DNA from: Anaerococcus sp.
GTDB taxonomy: Bacteria; Bacillota; Clostridia; Tissierellales; Peptoniphilaceae
Reading direction: 5' to 3'
Assembly (NCBI GenBank): GCA_030532385.1
Contig: JAUNLG010000007.1
Coordinates: forward strand, 24,483 to 88,482
Length of the DNA: 64,000 bases
Part shown: piece by piece, positions 15,091 to 24,956 of the stretch
How positions within the stretch are numbered: the first letter of the stretch is position 1
How the letters are laid out: each line of letters begins with the position of its first letter
Notes under the pieces: generated by a model
The model's database searches: none
The model's input: the letters and a program-made list of their open reading frames with translations, nothing else
What the model was told of the DNA's origin: nothing
Program-made: the position numbers and the translations under genes

Positions 15091-17582
15091 AATTTCTCCT
15101 TAATTATATTTATAATTTGTTGAGGTAAAACATCAATTTCATAGATCTTATCCCCTACTTTTTCTTCGTAAACATTTGATAAATAAAAACCATTATCAAT
15201 CTTTATCTTAGAAGGTGTTTCAAGGGAGTTATACAATCTAACAAATACATCTTCTGAATTTTCACATTTTTTTATTGCTGATACTGTACAATCAGTGACA
15301 AGATTTAAATTACTATTATTGATGATTTCTTGTTTATTTAGATTAAATCTATTATATTTCTTAGATTGGCATCCTTGAAGAGGGGTTAATATCTTCTTTG
15401 AAAATTTTGAAGCTATTTTATCTTTTTTCTTATACACTACAAATTTTTGAGATATCTTTTTATTTAGTAATCTATTGTCTGGAGTTAGGACATGCATTCC
15501 TGATGCTCTTCCAGGCCTATTTACTAAATCACTTTTCCCTAAATAAGAAAATGATCTGAGTATCGGGATTCTTACTTTAGCTTCATCGAACATAAAACCT
15601 TTGCAAGTATCATTAATTAATCCGTATTCATTATTTACCAATATATATGATTGATAATTATGAATATTTACTGGTTTTTCAACCCAATCCTCTTTTTCCC
15701 ATATGTTCAAAAGCTCTAGGTTATTCTCTCTTTGTACTTCTCCAAATTGTACATCACTTTTAATACTTTTAATATTGTCAAAATTAAACTCTACAACCAA
15801 TTGATGACCATATACCTTATTTTCAAAAGAAATTTCAATTTCCAAATTTTCATTTATATTCTCAATCGTAAGAAGTATATCTTGATTTACTGAACAAATT
15901 TCTTCCTTTCTTTCCTCTAAATTCTTAGGCAGTTTTGCTGATAAATAAATCTCATATCTTCCATTTTTTATTTCTGATTTAATTATATTGAAATAAATTT
16001 TACCAAGTTTATCTTCTCTTAATGGAGAGTAGTCATATCCGTCTCCATCATCTGATTCGCTATACACCGAAATGAAGTTATCAATAACTTTGCTATTATC
16101 TACAAGAGATAAATTTTTTTTATTAAGCCTTGTACAGAATTTATTAGAAACAATATTTAAAGGTTCATTTTCTTCCCCATCAATTGTCTTGCATTTTTTA
16201 ACTTCAAACCCATCAATATGGTCTATAATTAGAGAAATTTCACTTCTATACATTTTTATTTCTTTTCTCTTCGCTAAAACCTGCCTATCTATTTTAGCCA
16301 TATCCAAGAGTTCTTGTTTATACAACTTATATTTTAATTTTTTATTTTTTTCATCATATATGGAAAAATCTTTATTAAAAGTGTGAATTACTAAGTTTAC
16401 TTTCTCATTATCTCTTTTTTCTGGTAGTGGATTAGTAATAGCTATATCGAAATTTTCATCTGACTCCGCTAATAATCTATTAATTAGATCAATATAATTA
16501 ACCACTAAGCTATTAGCTTTTTTCAGTCTAAATAATATATCATCGTTTACTTCATCAGAATTACATCCACCTAAACTATCATGAGCATGAACTCCAAATA
16601 GTATCTTAAGAATTTTTCTTATTAAATCTGTTGGATATTCTAGACCTCTTAAATATGCTAATGTTGCCAAAGGTTCCATCACATTATATAATAGTCTTTC
16701 TGTCTTGTAGTTTAGCTTTTTTATATCCATTCGTGTTGTATTTATTGTTCTGTGTACTCTAGTAAACTCTGCATGGTTTAATTCACCATTTACAATATAA
16801 TCAACTTTTGAGTTATTCTTTATCCTTTCACAATAAGATTTAAGAGATTCTATCTTAACCTCATCATTTGTGAATATATTTTCTAAACTTCTTTTTATAT
16901 CTTTGATATTTTTTTGTATTGGCATTTGATCATGACCATTCATTAATAATATCTTGTCATAGGTGTTGTATCTATTGTATTTATCCTCTATTTCATCTAT
17001 TCTATTTTTTAAATCTGTTTCGTTTTCAGGAAGATACTTTGCTCCTTGATATCCTGCTATAAGTGTAATCGCCATAACATCTGAGCCATCTAAAGCTTCC
17101 CAAGTAAATATAGCATCACGTGTCTTTTGCTTTGATATACCTCTCCAAAATACAGAATAGTCAATCCCAAACGACTTATATATTTGAGGCATTTGAGGAT
17201 TTTGGCCAAAAGTATCAGGAGTATAGCCAACCATCAAAACTTCATCTGTATATTTTCTTGACTCAGTAATACCATAATATAAATTTCTTATAATTGATTC
17301 TTGATTAGGTAGGTTCAAGTCAGTTTGGGTATACCAAGGTCCAATAATGATCTGATTTCTTGAAATTAATTTTTTTAATCTACCTGTAAACGATTTTTCA
17401 ATATCTAAAAAATCATCTATCATTACAAACTGTCCATCTAGCATATAAACTATATCAGGATTTGCTTCAAGAAACTCTATTAATTCAATAATATGGTTTC
17501 TTAAAAGTATTTCAGTTTCATATTGAGTAAAGTACCACTCCCTATCCCAATGAGTATGCATTATAATTGAGTAGGTTTTCAT
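15087..17582 (-). CDS. Glycoside hydrolase family 38 alpha-mannosidase (MngB-like)
   Basis: An 831-residue GH38 enzyme. The N-terminal catalytic barrel has zinc ligands in MHTHWDREW (His11, Asp13), the nucleophile-region Asp123 in GYTPDTFGQNPQMP, FWRGIS, and the second zinc His in GVHAHDSLGGCNSDEV, followed by the three-helix bundle and beta domains. Bacterial GH38 enzymes in PTS operons (MngB) cleave 6-phospho-mannosyl glycosides such as mannosylglycerate-6-phosphate. There is no signal peptide, so it acts in the cytoplasm on the PTS product. It overlaps the GH4 gene by one base and the PTS gene by four, giving a tight three-gene operon. An alpha-glycosidase with another substrate cannot be excluded. 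Confidence 0.85.
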   Translation of the reverse strand: MKTYSIIMHTHWDREWYFTQYETEILLRNHIIELIEFLEANPDIVYMLDGQFVMIDDFLDIEKSFTGRLKKLISRNQIIIGPWYTQTDLNLPNQESIIRNLYYGITESRKYTDEVLMVGYTPDTFGQNPQMPQIYKSFGIDYSVFWRGISKQKTRDAIFTWEALDGSDVMAITLIAGYQGAKYLPENETDLKNRIDEIEDKYNRYNTYDKILLMNGHDQMPIQKNIKDIKRSLENIFTNDEVKIESLKSYCERIKNNSKVDYIVNGELNHAEFTRVHRTINTTRMDIKKLNYKTERLLYNVMEPLATLAYLRGLEYPTDLIRKILKILFGVHAHDSLGGCNSDEVNDDILFRLKKANSLVVNYIDLINRLLAESDENFDIAITNPLPEKRDNEKVNLVIHTFNKDFSIYDEKNKKLKYKLYKQELLDMAKIDRQVLAKRKEIKMYRSEISLIIDHIDGFEVKKCKTIDGEENEPLNIVSNKFCTRLNKKNLSLVDNSKVIDNFISVYSESDDGDGYDYSPLREDKLGKIYFNIIKSEIKNGRYEIYLSAKLPKNLEERKEEICSVNQDILLTIENINENLEIEISFENKVYGHQLVVEFNFDNIKSIKSDVQFGEVQRENNLELLNIWEKEDWVEKPVNIHNYQSYILVNNEYGLINDTCKGFMFDEAKVRIPILRSFSYLGKSDLVNRPGRASGMHVLTPDNRLLNKKISQKFVVYKKKDKIASKFSKKILTPLQGCQSKKYNRFNLNKQEIINNSNLNLVTDCTVSAIKKCENSEDVFVRLYNSLETPSKIKIDNGFYLSNVYEEKVGDKIYEIDVLPQQIINIIKEKL

Positions 17583-18895
17583 TAATCAAGCTCCACCCAG
17601 TATTCTTTATTGGCTTCTATCAAAGCATTCAGCACTTTCTTTGCATCATTAACATCAATCACTGTTCTATTTAATGTTAGCGCCATTAAAGCTTTATTAT
17701 AAGATTTTTCATAGTATGCTTCAGTTATAAGTTTTTCGTACGCATACTGACTTTCAATCATTCCTTTATAGAAAGTGCTTATATCCCCTACAGTGAAAGG
17801 TCTAGGTCCATTTTTACCTAAAGTAGCTGTAACCTCTACCATTGCATCATCTGATAAATTATTAATAATTCCATTATTTTCAACAATAACAATAAAGTAA
17901 TTGTTTAAATTGTATTCAATAGACATTGCAATCTCTACAATCATATCTCCATGCGCATCATTATGAACCATCTTTATTCCGTCTAGAGTCTGTTGTTCAT
18001 AAACTTTTTTACATTCATTAAATACATTTTTTTCTCTACCATCAATTACTTCATCAGCTCTTGTATAATTCGGATCAAGCTTAGATAATTTATACTTTGG
18101 ATACAAGTAGTATTGTAAATAAGTGTTTGGAAGATATTCATCGAAGTCTTCAACCATTTGTTGGACCATTCCATAAGTGTCTAACCATGATTGGTCTCTT
18201 TGTTCAGCATCAGCAGGTAAGAATCCTTCTGATTTAATTACTTCCTTCAATTTTGGGAGAAGATCATTACCTTTTTTATCTAGTAGCTTTGTAAACCATC
18301 CATAGTGATTTAAACCAAAGTAATATGGTTCAAATTCACGATAATCCATATCTAGTATCTTTCCATATGATTTTAGAAGATTAATTGGTTGATCACATAT
18401 ATTTAAAATTCTATTATCATTCGGAAACTCTTTCTTTAGCGCTACAGCGACTATAGCTGCAGGATTTGTATAATTTAGTATCCAAGCATCTTTTGAATAT
18501 TTTCTTATATCATTAACAAGTTTGATCATATCTGGAATAGACCTAAACCCATACGCAAATCCACCAGGACCACATGTTTCTTGTCCAATTAACCCCATGG
18601 ATAATGGAATTTTTTCATCTTTTTTTCTCATCTCGTATCCACCAGTTCTGATTTGACAGAAAACGTAATCAACATTATGAAAGGCTTCTTTAATATCAGT
18701 CGTATATGAAAATTTTAAATTTGGATATTTTTCTCTAAAGAGTACTTTACCAAATTCTCCTATTATTTTTTGTCTCTCAGGATTATTATCAAATAAAACT
18801 AATTCATCAATTGGGAAATTATCCTTATGATTAGTAATAGCGTTTAATAAGCCAGGAGTCCATGTACTTCCGCCGCCTGCTATAGTTATTTTCAA
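17582..18895 (-). CDS. Family 4 glycosidase, 6-phospho-alpha-glucosidase type
   Basis: 437 residues with the GH4 Rossmann start KITIAGGGSTWTPGLL (NAD+ binding), FCQIRTGGYEMRKKDEKIPL, GLIGQETCGPGGFAYGFRSI, the metal-binding Cys in NICDQPI and His in GLNHYGWFT. These read as the alpha-glucosidase/galactosidase branch (GlvA/MalH-like), which needs NAD+ and Mn2+ and cleaves phosphorylated disaccharides by an oxidation/elimination mechanism. The start codon is TTG (18895-18893) with AGGAGG eight bases before it; no ATG fits. It is first gene of the operon GH4-GH38-PTS, 109 bp downstream of the RpiR gene and separated from it by a terminator. Confidence 0.85.
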   Translation of the reverse strand: MKITIAGGGSTWTPGLLNAITNHKDNFPIDELVLFDNNPERQKIIGEFGKVLFREKYPNLKFSYTTDIKEAFHNVDYVFCQIRTGGYEMRKKDEKIPLSMGLIGQETCGPGGFAYGFRSIPDMIKLVNDIRKYSKDAWILNYTNPAAIVAVALKKEFPNDNRILNICDQPINLLKSYGKILDMDYREFEPYYFGLNHYGWFTKLLDKKGNDLLPKLKEVIKSEGFLPADAEQRDQSWLDTYGMVQQMVEDFDEYLPNTYLQYYLYPKYKLSKLDPNYTRADEVIDGREKNVFNECKKVYEQQTLDGIKMVHNDAHGDMIVEIAMSIEYNLNNYFIVIVENNGIINNLSDDAMVEVTATLGKNGPRPFTVGDISTFYKGMIESQYAYEKLITEAYYEKSYNKALMALTLNRTVIDVNDAKKVLNALIEANKEYWVELD

Positions 18896-18942
18896 AATAG
18901 TTACCTCCTCTGATTTTCTTAACTATTACTTTAACATACAAT

Positions 18943-18953
18943 AAGTAGTACTT
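18943..18953. promoter_or_regulatory. Palindromic operator candidate upstream of GH4
   Basis: AAGTAGTACTT is a perfect palindrome (AAGTA-N-TACTT) about 50 bp upstream of the TTG start of the GH4 gene and just after the rpiR terminator. It could be a site for the adjacent RpiR-type regulator; inference only. Confidence 0.35.
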
Positions 18954-18962
18954 CTGTTATAA

Positions 18963-18995
18963 TAAAAAAACTAGTTACTAAACATGTAACTAGTT
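18963..18995 (-). terminator. Terminator of the rpiR-type gene
   Basis: Minus-strand stem AACTAGTTAC (18995-18986) pairs with GTAACTAGTT (18978-18969), seven-base loop, then a T run ending near 18963. Confidence 0.75.
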
Positions 18996-19004
18996 ACGTA
19001 ACCA

Positions 19005-19736
19005 TTATTTTCCAATTATTTCATCAAAAACTTTATGGAAAAATAATAACATTGGTATTCTAGAAGAATTATCAAATTCAACCCTTCTATCGTCTGAAAT
19101 GAATATATAATATGACATACTTGCTAACTTCTCTAATGTATTCTTTGTAGCATTAGTCAAACTAATTATCGTTACATCGTTTGTCTTAGCTTGCAAGGCA
19201 AGATTTACACATTGTCTAGTTTCTCCACTCATTGAGACTATAAATAAAACGTCTTTGCTTGTCATATATTTTACATTTGTCATAGCGACATGAGTACTTT
19301 CTAAGTGAATTGCATTAAATCCCAATAATAAAAATTGCGTTACTGCATAGTCACATATATATGAATTCAAACCTTTACCAAAAAAATATATCCTAGAATT
19401 TCTTAATAAGTTTATTAATTTTATGTAATCAACATCATCTATAATTTTTAAAGTATTATTAATATCGTTTTCTCTTATTTTTTGATAATCAAGACCTATT
19501 TCATCTTCTGGTTTCTCTGTTATATTTTTAAAATAATATTTAAGCTCACTAAAACCACTAAAACCCATTTTTTTAGAAGCTCTAACGACACTTGTTTTCG
19601 ATACAAAGCAAGCTTCAGCAACCTCATCAATATTCATATTATATACTCTATCTATATATCTATTGATAAAATTTGCCACCCTTATTTCTGATTCATTCAT
19701 ATTTTCTATTATATCTTTGTTAAAATGTAATCCCAT
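19005..19736 (-). CDS. MurR/RpiR family transcriptional regulator
   Basis: 243 residues. The N-terminal HTH_6 domain contains MNIDEVAEACFVSKTSVVRA and KKMGFSGFSELKYYFKN (about 35-75). The SIS sugar-isomerase domain follows (about 105-230) with RIYFFGKGLNSYICDYAV and LFIVSMSGETRQCVNLA. RpiR regulators bind phosphosugars through the SIS fold and control adjacent sugar genes. The frame is open four codons upstream to a TTG at 19748, but that TTGGAGTGG contains the ribosome site GGAG for the ATG at 19736, so I place the start there. It is upstream of and co-oriented with the GH4-GH38-PTS operon and probably controls it. Confidence 0.85.
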   Translation of the reverse strand: MGLHFNKDIIENMNESEIRVANFINRYIDRVYNMNIDEVAEACFVSKTSVVRASKKMGFSGFSELKYYFKNITEKPEDEIGLDYQKIRENDINNTLKIIDDVDYIKLINLLRNSRIYFFGKGLNSYICDYAVTQFLLLGFNAIHLESTHVAMTNVKYMTSKDVLFIVSMSGETRQCVNLALQAKTNDVTIISLTNATKNTLEKLASMSYYIFISDDRRVEFDNSSRIPMLLFFHKVFDEIIGK

Positions 19737-19872
19737 AATCCACTCCAATTCACGAAAATTAAAACTGTTTTAATAACTTTTTGTTTTAAAATATGAAATT
19801 AAAATATTTTCTTTAATTATTTTTAATCATTGTACGCTTATTTAATAACTACAACTCATATACTATAAGTAT

Positions 19873-19881
19873 ATTATATCA
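19873..19881 (-). promoter_or_regulatory. Extended -10 element upstream of the rpiR-type gene
   Basis: Minus-strand TGATATAAT (19881-19873), a perfect extended -10 with no good -35, 137 bp upstream of the rpiR ATG. The rest of 19749-19968 is AT-rich with no further feature I can support. Confidence 0.4.
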
Positions 19882-19968
19882 GAATTAAGAAGCTGATTTG
19901 GTGTCTATCATTAAAATCCTAACTATATTTATTAAACCATTCTTCATTCATTTTCCCTAAATTGACCC

Positions 19969-20373
19969 TTATTTCATAAAAGCTATGATATTATACTTAC
20001 CAACCTGGTTAAATCCATTTTCCTTATAGAAACTTTTTGTTTTTCAGTATCATCAGTTAATAAGATTATTTGCCTAAGATCCTTATACTCTTCTAGAATA
20101 ACTTTTAATAGCTTACTGCCAAGACCTCTCCTTTGATAGGATTCTAGTAGTAAAATATCTTGCATATAAATAATAGTATGCCCATCCCCAACGACCCTTG
20201 CTAAACCAACTAGTAGGTCTTTCTCCCAAAGAGCCAAACTTTCAAGGAATTTTTAATGGCATTTTCTAATGCTTTTGGATTTAAGGTATAAGAATTCCAG
20301 CCTATATTATTATATAAATTTAAAAGACTAGCAAGATCAGGTATTATATTTTCTTTAATTACAATGTTTTCAT
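19969..20373 (-). pseudogene. GNAT N-acetyltransferase, frameshifted remnant
   Basis: A GNAT of about 134 residues is recoverable only by switching frame at least three times. The start ATG at 20373 has a good site (AAGGAG) but its frame stops after four codons; the next frame reads ENIVIKENIIPDLASLLNLY and ends NSLKVWLFG; then another frame from 20237 reads WEKDLLVGLARVVGDGHTI, IYMQDILLLESYQRRGLGSK (acetyl-CoA loop) and LLTDDTEKQK; the C-terminus FYKENGFNQVGKYNIIAFMK is in yet another frame, ending with TAA at 19969-19971. The parts line up in the right order for a single acetyltransferase, so this is a decayed gene. Sequencing errors could mimic this, but three shifts make that less likely. 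Confidence 0.75.
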
Positions 20374-20445
20374 TCTTGGCTCCTTAATTGCTATAAGTGG
20401 TTAATTTTCTATAAAGATTCTGAGAAGATTTTTAAAACTCCTTGC

Positions 20446-20471
20446 AAAAAACCGCAGCCTAAGACTGCGGT
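20446..20471 (-). terminator. Terminator of the nfeD-guaA operon
   Basis: ACCGCAG (20471-20465 on minus strand) pairs with CTGCGGT (20457-20451), then TTTTTT. It lies 40 bp past the guaA stop. Confidence 0.9.
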
Positions 20472-20510
20472 ATAAATTTTTATCCAATTAGATTTACAAG
20501 ATTTTTGCTC

Positions 20511-22043
20511 TTATTCCCACTCAATAGTTCCTGGTGGTTTGCTGGTTATATCATAGACTACCCTGCCTACTCCCTTTACTTCGTTTATCATCCTGTTGGC
20601 TAGGGTTTGTATTAGGTCGTATGGGAGGTTGGCGGCTTCTACTGTCATTGCATCTGTGCTTAATACTGCTCTTATTGCAACTACATTATCATAAGACCTG
20701 GCATCGCCTTTTACTCCTACAGTTTTTATTGGTGTCCAAACTGTAAAGTATTGCCATATGTCTCTTTTTAGGCCAAAGTTTTCTATTTCTTCCCTAAGTA
20801 TTGCATCTGTTTCTCTTACGATTTCTAGTCTTTCTTCAGTTATATCTCCTATTACCCTAATTCCTAGGCCTGGTCCTGGGAATGGTTGCCTTTGGACCAT
20901 ATCTTCTGGTATATCCAAGGCTTGACCAACTTTCCTAACTTCATCTTTGAAAAGCTCTCTTAAAGGTTCGACTAGGCCCACAAAGTCCATGTTTTCTGGA
21001 AGACCTCCTACATTGTGGTGGCTTTTGATTACGCTGGCCTTATCTTTTCCACTTTCTATTACATCAGGGTAGATTGTTCCTTGGACTAGGTATTTTGCTC
21101 CGCCAATTTTTTTGGCTTCTTCTTCAAAGACTTCTACAAAGTGGTTGCCTATTATCTTTCTTTTCTCCTCAGGCTCTGTAACTCCCTTTAGAAGGTCTAA
21201 GAATTCTTTTGACCTATCTACCATTTTTACATTCAAACCTAGGTGTTCATAGGTCTTCATTACAGTTTTTGCCTCATCTTTTCTTAATAGACCATGGTCT
21301 ACAAAGATACATTGAAGCTTATCACCAATGGCCTTTGATACTAGGGTCGCTGCTACGGTTGAGTCTACTCCTCCTGATAGGCCGCATATCATTTTTTCGC
21401 CTTGGTATTTTTCTTTGATTTCTCTTATTTTTTCTTCAGCAAAATCTGCCATTGACCAATCTCTTTGGGCACCTGCTATATTTATTACAAAGTTTTCTAG
21501 CATTAGTCTGCCGTATTCTGAGTGAACTACTTCTGGGTGAAATTGTACAGCATAGATAGATTTTTCCTTATTTTCAATTCCTGCTACTGGTGCATTTAGG
21601 GTCCAAGCAGTTTTCTTAAAGCCATCTGCTATATCTTTTATCCTATCCCTATGGTTCATCCAGATTACAGATTCTTGCTCAACTCCCTTAAATAGGTCGC
21701 TTTTGTTATCTACAAATAAAGGTGTTTTCCCATACTCTCCATTTTTTGGAGTCTCTACACTTCCACCAAAATAGTGGTTGATATATTGGAGGCCATAGCA
21801 GATTCCAAGGATTGGAAGGCCTAGGTCAAAGATCCTATCATCAGCTTTGAGGGAATTTTTGTCATTTACTGACTGTGGTCCACCTGTTAGGATGATGCCT
21901 GCTAGATTTTTAAGGTCAATATCTTCTATCCTTGTAGAACAATCTAGAAGTTCTGCAAAAACTCCCATTTCCCTAACTCTTCTTACTATTAGTTGGTCGT
22001 ATTGGCCACCAAAGTTTAGCACTATAATTTTGTTTTTTTTCAT
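20511..22043 (-). CDS. guaA: GMP synthase (glutamine-hydrolysing)
   Basis: 510 residues, full family length. The N-terminal glutamine amidotransferase domain has ILTGGPQSV, catalytic Cys in LGICYGLQ, and the His-Glu pair in AVQFHPEVVHSE. The ATP-pyrophosphatase domain starts GLSGGVDSTVAATL, with YPDVIESG, KSHHNVGGLP and the C-terminal dimerisation domain ending KPPGTIEWE. It converts XMP to GMP. The start follows AAGGAG and is 18 bp downstream of ppsR, so it is probably read through from the long operon rather than from its own promoter. I see no purine riboswitch upstream, which fits that position. Confidence 0.95.
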   Translation of the reverse strand: MKKNKIIVLNFGGQYDQLIVRRVREMGVFAELLDCSTRIEDIDLKNLAGIILTGGPQSVNDKNSLKADDRIFDLGLPILGICYGLQYINHYFGGSVETPKNGEYGKTPLFVDNKSDLFKGVEQESVIWMNHRDRIKDIADGFKKTAWTLNAPVAGIENKEKSIYAVQFHPEVVHSEYGRLMLENFVINIAGAQRDWSMADFAEEKIREIKEKYQGEKMICGLSGGVDSTVAATLVSKAIGDKLQCIFVDHGLLRKDEAKTVMKTYEHLGLNVKMVDRSKEFLDLLKGVTEPEEKRKIIGNHFVEVFEEEAKKIGGAKYLVQGTIYPDVIESGKDKASVIKSHHNVGGLPENMDFVGLVEPLRELFKDEVRKVGQALDIPEDMVQRQPFPGPGLGIRVIGDITEERLEIVRETDAILREEIENFGLKRDIWQYFTVWTPIKTVGVKGDARSYDNVVAIRAVLSTDAMTVEAANLPYDLIQTLANRMINEVKGVGRVVYDITSKPPGTIEWE

Positions 22044-22061
22044 TTAATCTCCTTAGATGTC

Positions 22062-22892
22062 TTATGAAATATGCTCTCCTCTTTCTTCAGGAAAGTTCTC
22101 AAAATAGTATTGGACAATCTCTGTCGCAGTTTGCTCGATGGTATTTTCTGTCACATCTATAACCTTACAATCTAGGTCCCTAAAGACTTCCTTGGCATAA
22201 TCAAGCTCTTTGTTTATCCTCTCATCTTCAAAGTATACAGAATAATCTCCAAGTCCTAGGGACTTTGACCTAACTTCTCTTATATTTGAAAGCTTGTGAG
22301 GGTCTATTACAAGACCTATGATCCTTTTTGGATCAACTTCAAAGATCTCTTGGGGTAGCCTTATTTCTGGAACTAAGGGTAGGTTTGATACCTTAAAGTT
22401 CTTAGTAGCAAGGATCATAGTTGTTGGAGTTTTTGATGTTCTTGATACTCCTACAAGGACTATATCTGATAGAGGAAAGCCCCTAGGGTCTTTGCCATCA
22501 TCATATTGGATGGCAAATTCTATAGCTTCTATCATATTAAAATAGTCTTTTGATAGGGTCCTTGTAAGCCCAACCTCTCTTAGAGGTTTTTGTCCGGTTA
22601 ATTCTTCTATTTTTTCTATTCCTGTATTAAGGATATCCAGGACCTCAACTTCATTTTCTTTTGCTAGATTTTTAAGGTATTTAGAAAATGACTTATTGGC
22701 AATTGTTTCTACTATAAGGGATTTTTCTGGTAGACTTTCAAATATCTCATCTATTTCTCTAGTGGACTTTATAGATGGCTTTCTAATAGCACTGACCCTT
22801 AGGTCCTCAAATTGACTTGTAATAGCCTTGATATAGTTAAGCCCAGTCTCCCCTGTAGAATCACTTACTATAACTATGGTTAAATCCTTCAT
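22062..22892 (-). CDS. ppsR: Pyruvate, phosphate dikinase regulatory protein (kinase/pyrophosphorylase)
   Basis: 276 residues of the DUF299/YqfL family: VIVSDSTGETGLNYIKAI at the N-terminus, the P-loop region DIVLVGVSRTSKTPTTMILA (about 144-163) and LVIDPHKLSNIREVRS. These bifunctional enzymes inactivate PPDK by ADP-dependent phosphorylation and reactivate it by Pi-dependent dephosphorylation. It follows glyS by 3 bp, as in the Bacillus glyQ-glyS-(yqzB)-yqfL order; the CcpN-type regulator yqzB is missing here. PPDK itself is not in the window. Confidence 0.9.
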   Translation of the reverse strand: MKDLTIVIVSDSTGETGLNYIKAITSQFEDLRVSAIRKPSIKSTREIDEIFESLPEKSLIVETIANKSFSKYLKNLAKENEVEVLDILNTGIEKIEELTGQKPLREVGLTRTLSKDYFNMIEAIEFAIQYDDGKDPRGFPLSDIVLVGVSRTSKTPTTMILATKNFKVSNLPLVPEIRLPQEIFEVDPKRIIGLVIDPHKLSNIREVRSKSLGLGDYSVYFEDERINKELDYAKEVFRDLDCKVIDVTENTIEQTATEIVQYYFENFPEERGEHIS

Positions 22893-22895
22893 AGG

Positions 22896-24956
22896 CTATT
22901 TTACTATCTCCTTTACATCAAAGATATGGTTTATCCTTCTTGCTAGGATATTTAGCATGGCAAGTCTATTATTCTTAAGGTCAAGGTCATCTACATTAAT
23001 CATAGTCTCATCTAGGTACTTGTTTCCTATAGGACTTGTAGCCTTGATATTTTCAAGCTCTTGCCTGTAGTCGATTACCCCTTGTGGGTTAAAGTAGGCT
23101 AGGTTTTTGATATTTTCAAAAAATTCTTTTTCAAGGTCATTTTCTAATAGACTTTCATCTACTTCTTTGTCTGAACCGTCAGCTAGGTTTACTATCCTTG
23201 TAAAGTAGGAAATTTGATCTTCATTTTCCTTTAAGAAGTCATCTAAGGCCTTAACTTTTTTGCTATCCCTTAGGATATTTGATGAGTCTTCTCTTAAAAC
23301 AGCATTTACAGCATCATACCTATAACCATCATCTATAAGCTTTTGCCTTAGCCTATCTTTGAAAAATCCTAGGACCTTGTCCATAGTTTGGTCATAGTCA
23401 AAGGATAGCTCATTTTTCTCTGTATATACTAGTAGGGAATCATTGATTAGCTTTTTTAGGTCTGCATCTATGGAATTTGCTAGGAAGATATTGATAATTC
23501 CAAGACAAGCCCTTCTTAGGCCATTTGGATCTTGGCTACCTGTTACATATTTTTCTATAGCATAAAGTCCAACAATTGTATCCATCTTATCTGCTATAGA
23601 AAGGATAATGCCTGTTATAGATGAAGGTAGCTTATCATTTGATGACCTTGGCATGTAGGATTCTCTAATGGCTGTTGCTACCCTAGGCTCTTCTCCAGAG
23701 TTTTTGGCATAAATTGACCCCATCACCCCTTGTAATTCTGTAAATTCTACTACCATCTTTGTTACAAGGTCTGCTTTTGCTAGGTAGGCTGCCCTTTTTA
23801 TTGGCTCTTTCATATCTTCTGCTACATCAAAATCTTTGATATATCTTTCAGATAAGTCTACAAGCCTTGCTGTCTTTTGCTTCATTGATCCAAGACCTTC
23901 AAAGAAACTTAAGGTATCAAGGTCATCTACATAAGCTTCTAGGTCCTTTTTGGTATCTATCTCATAGAAGAATTTGGCATCTTCAAGTCTTGCAACTAGG
24001 ACTTTCTTATTACCCTCGATTACATTTTGGGCATATTCCTCATTACCATTTCTTACCAAAAGAAAGTATGGCATGAGGTTCTTATTTTCATCTATTATTG
24101 GAAAATACCTTTGGTGGTCTTTCATTGGAGTAGTTATAACTTCCTTAGGAAGGGTTAGGTAGTCCTTATTTATATCTCCAATTAAAACTGTTGGATACTC
24201 AACTATATTTATAACTTCTTCTAAAAGGTCCTCATCTTTTAGGTAGTCTCCTCCAACCTCACTTGATAGCCTATTTAGGCCCTTAAGGATAAGGTCTTTT
24301 CTTTCCTTATTGGATAAGATTACATAATTTTCTTTAAGTAAGCCTTCATAATTTGAGATCTTATCAATAACTATATGGCTACTTCCAAGAACCCTATGGC
24401 CCTTACTTACATTGGATACTTCTATCCCTTCTGCATCAAAGGTTAAGATATCATCATCTAAGAGGGACACAAACCACCTTATAGGTCTAGCCCACCTTAT
24501 TGACTTTCCCCTCCAGCGCATGGACCTTGGAAAAGAGATTGACTTTACAATATCATAGACATTTTCTCTTAAGATTTCACTTAAAGGCTTGGATACTTCT
24601 TTTTTTTCTATATAAATATAGTCCTCACCCTTAAATTCTCTTATGATAACATCATCAATACTAGCCCTTTGACCTTTAAGAAAGCCTTCTAGAGGTTTTC
24701 TTATAGCTCCATTTTCATCATAGGCAATTTTTACACTAGGTCCCTTGACAGACACTAGTTTTTCAGTCATATCAGCACTGATATCTTCCAAAAATATTGC
24801 ATATCTTCTAGGAGTTGATTCTATTCTCAAATTTTTACACTCTAGCTTATTATCAGCAATTAGCTTTTTGAACTTATCCCTAAGTTGAAGCTTAGTTTGC
24901 TTGACATAGCCTGAGGGAATCTCTTCTACACCGATTTCTAATAAGTAATTACTCAT
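22896..24956 (-). CDS. glyS: Glycyl-tRNA synthetase beta subunit
   Basis: About 686 residues, normal for GlyS. It begins [15 protein letters not shown], with [29 protein letters not shown], the HD-like [19 protein letters not shown] and [12 protein letters not shown] motifs, and a C-terminal anticodon-binding (DALR-like) region. It works with GlyQ as an alpha2beta2 enzyme charging tRNA-Gly. Two ATGs are adjacent; AAAGGA is better spaced for the second (24956), and the gene overlaps the end of glyQ by eight bases. No T-box leader precedes glyQS, which is internal to a long operon. Confidence 0.95.
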   Translation of the reverse strand: MSNYLLEIGVEEIPSGYVKQTKLQLRDKFKKLIADNKLECKNLRIESTPRRYAIFLEDISADMTEKLVSVKGPSVKIAYDENGAIRKPLEGFLKGQRASIDDVIIREFKGEDYIYIEKKEVSKPLSEILRENVYDIVKSISFPRSMRWRGKSIRWARPIRWFVSLLDDDILTFDAEGIEVSNVSKGHRVLGSSHIVIDKISNYEGLLKENYVILSNKERKDLILKGLNRLSSEVGGDYLKDEDLLEEVINIVEYPTVLIGDINKDYLTLPKEVITTPMKDHQRYFPIIDENKNLMPYFLLVRNGNEEYAQNVIEGNKKVLVARLEDAKFFYEIDTKKDLEAYVDDLDTLSFFEGLGSMKQKTARLVDLSERYIKDFDVAEDMKEPIKRAAYLAKADLVTKMVVEFTELQGVMGSIYAKNSGEEPRVATAIRESYMPRSSNDKLPSSITGIILSIADKMDTIVGLYAIEKYVTGSQDPNGLRRACLGIINIFLANSIDADLKKLINDSLLVYTEKNELSFDYDQTMDKVLGFFKDRLRQKLIDDGYRYDAVNAVLREDSSNILRDSKKVKALDDFLKENEDQISYFTRIVNLADGSDKEVDESLLENDLEKEFFENIKNLAYFNPQGVIDYRQELENIKATSPIGNKYLDETMINVDDLDLKNNRLAMLNILARRINHIFDVKEIVK

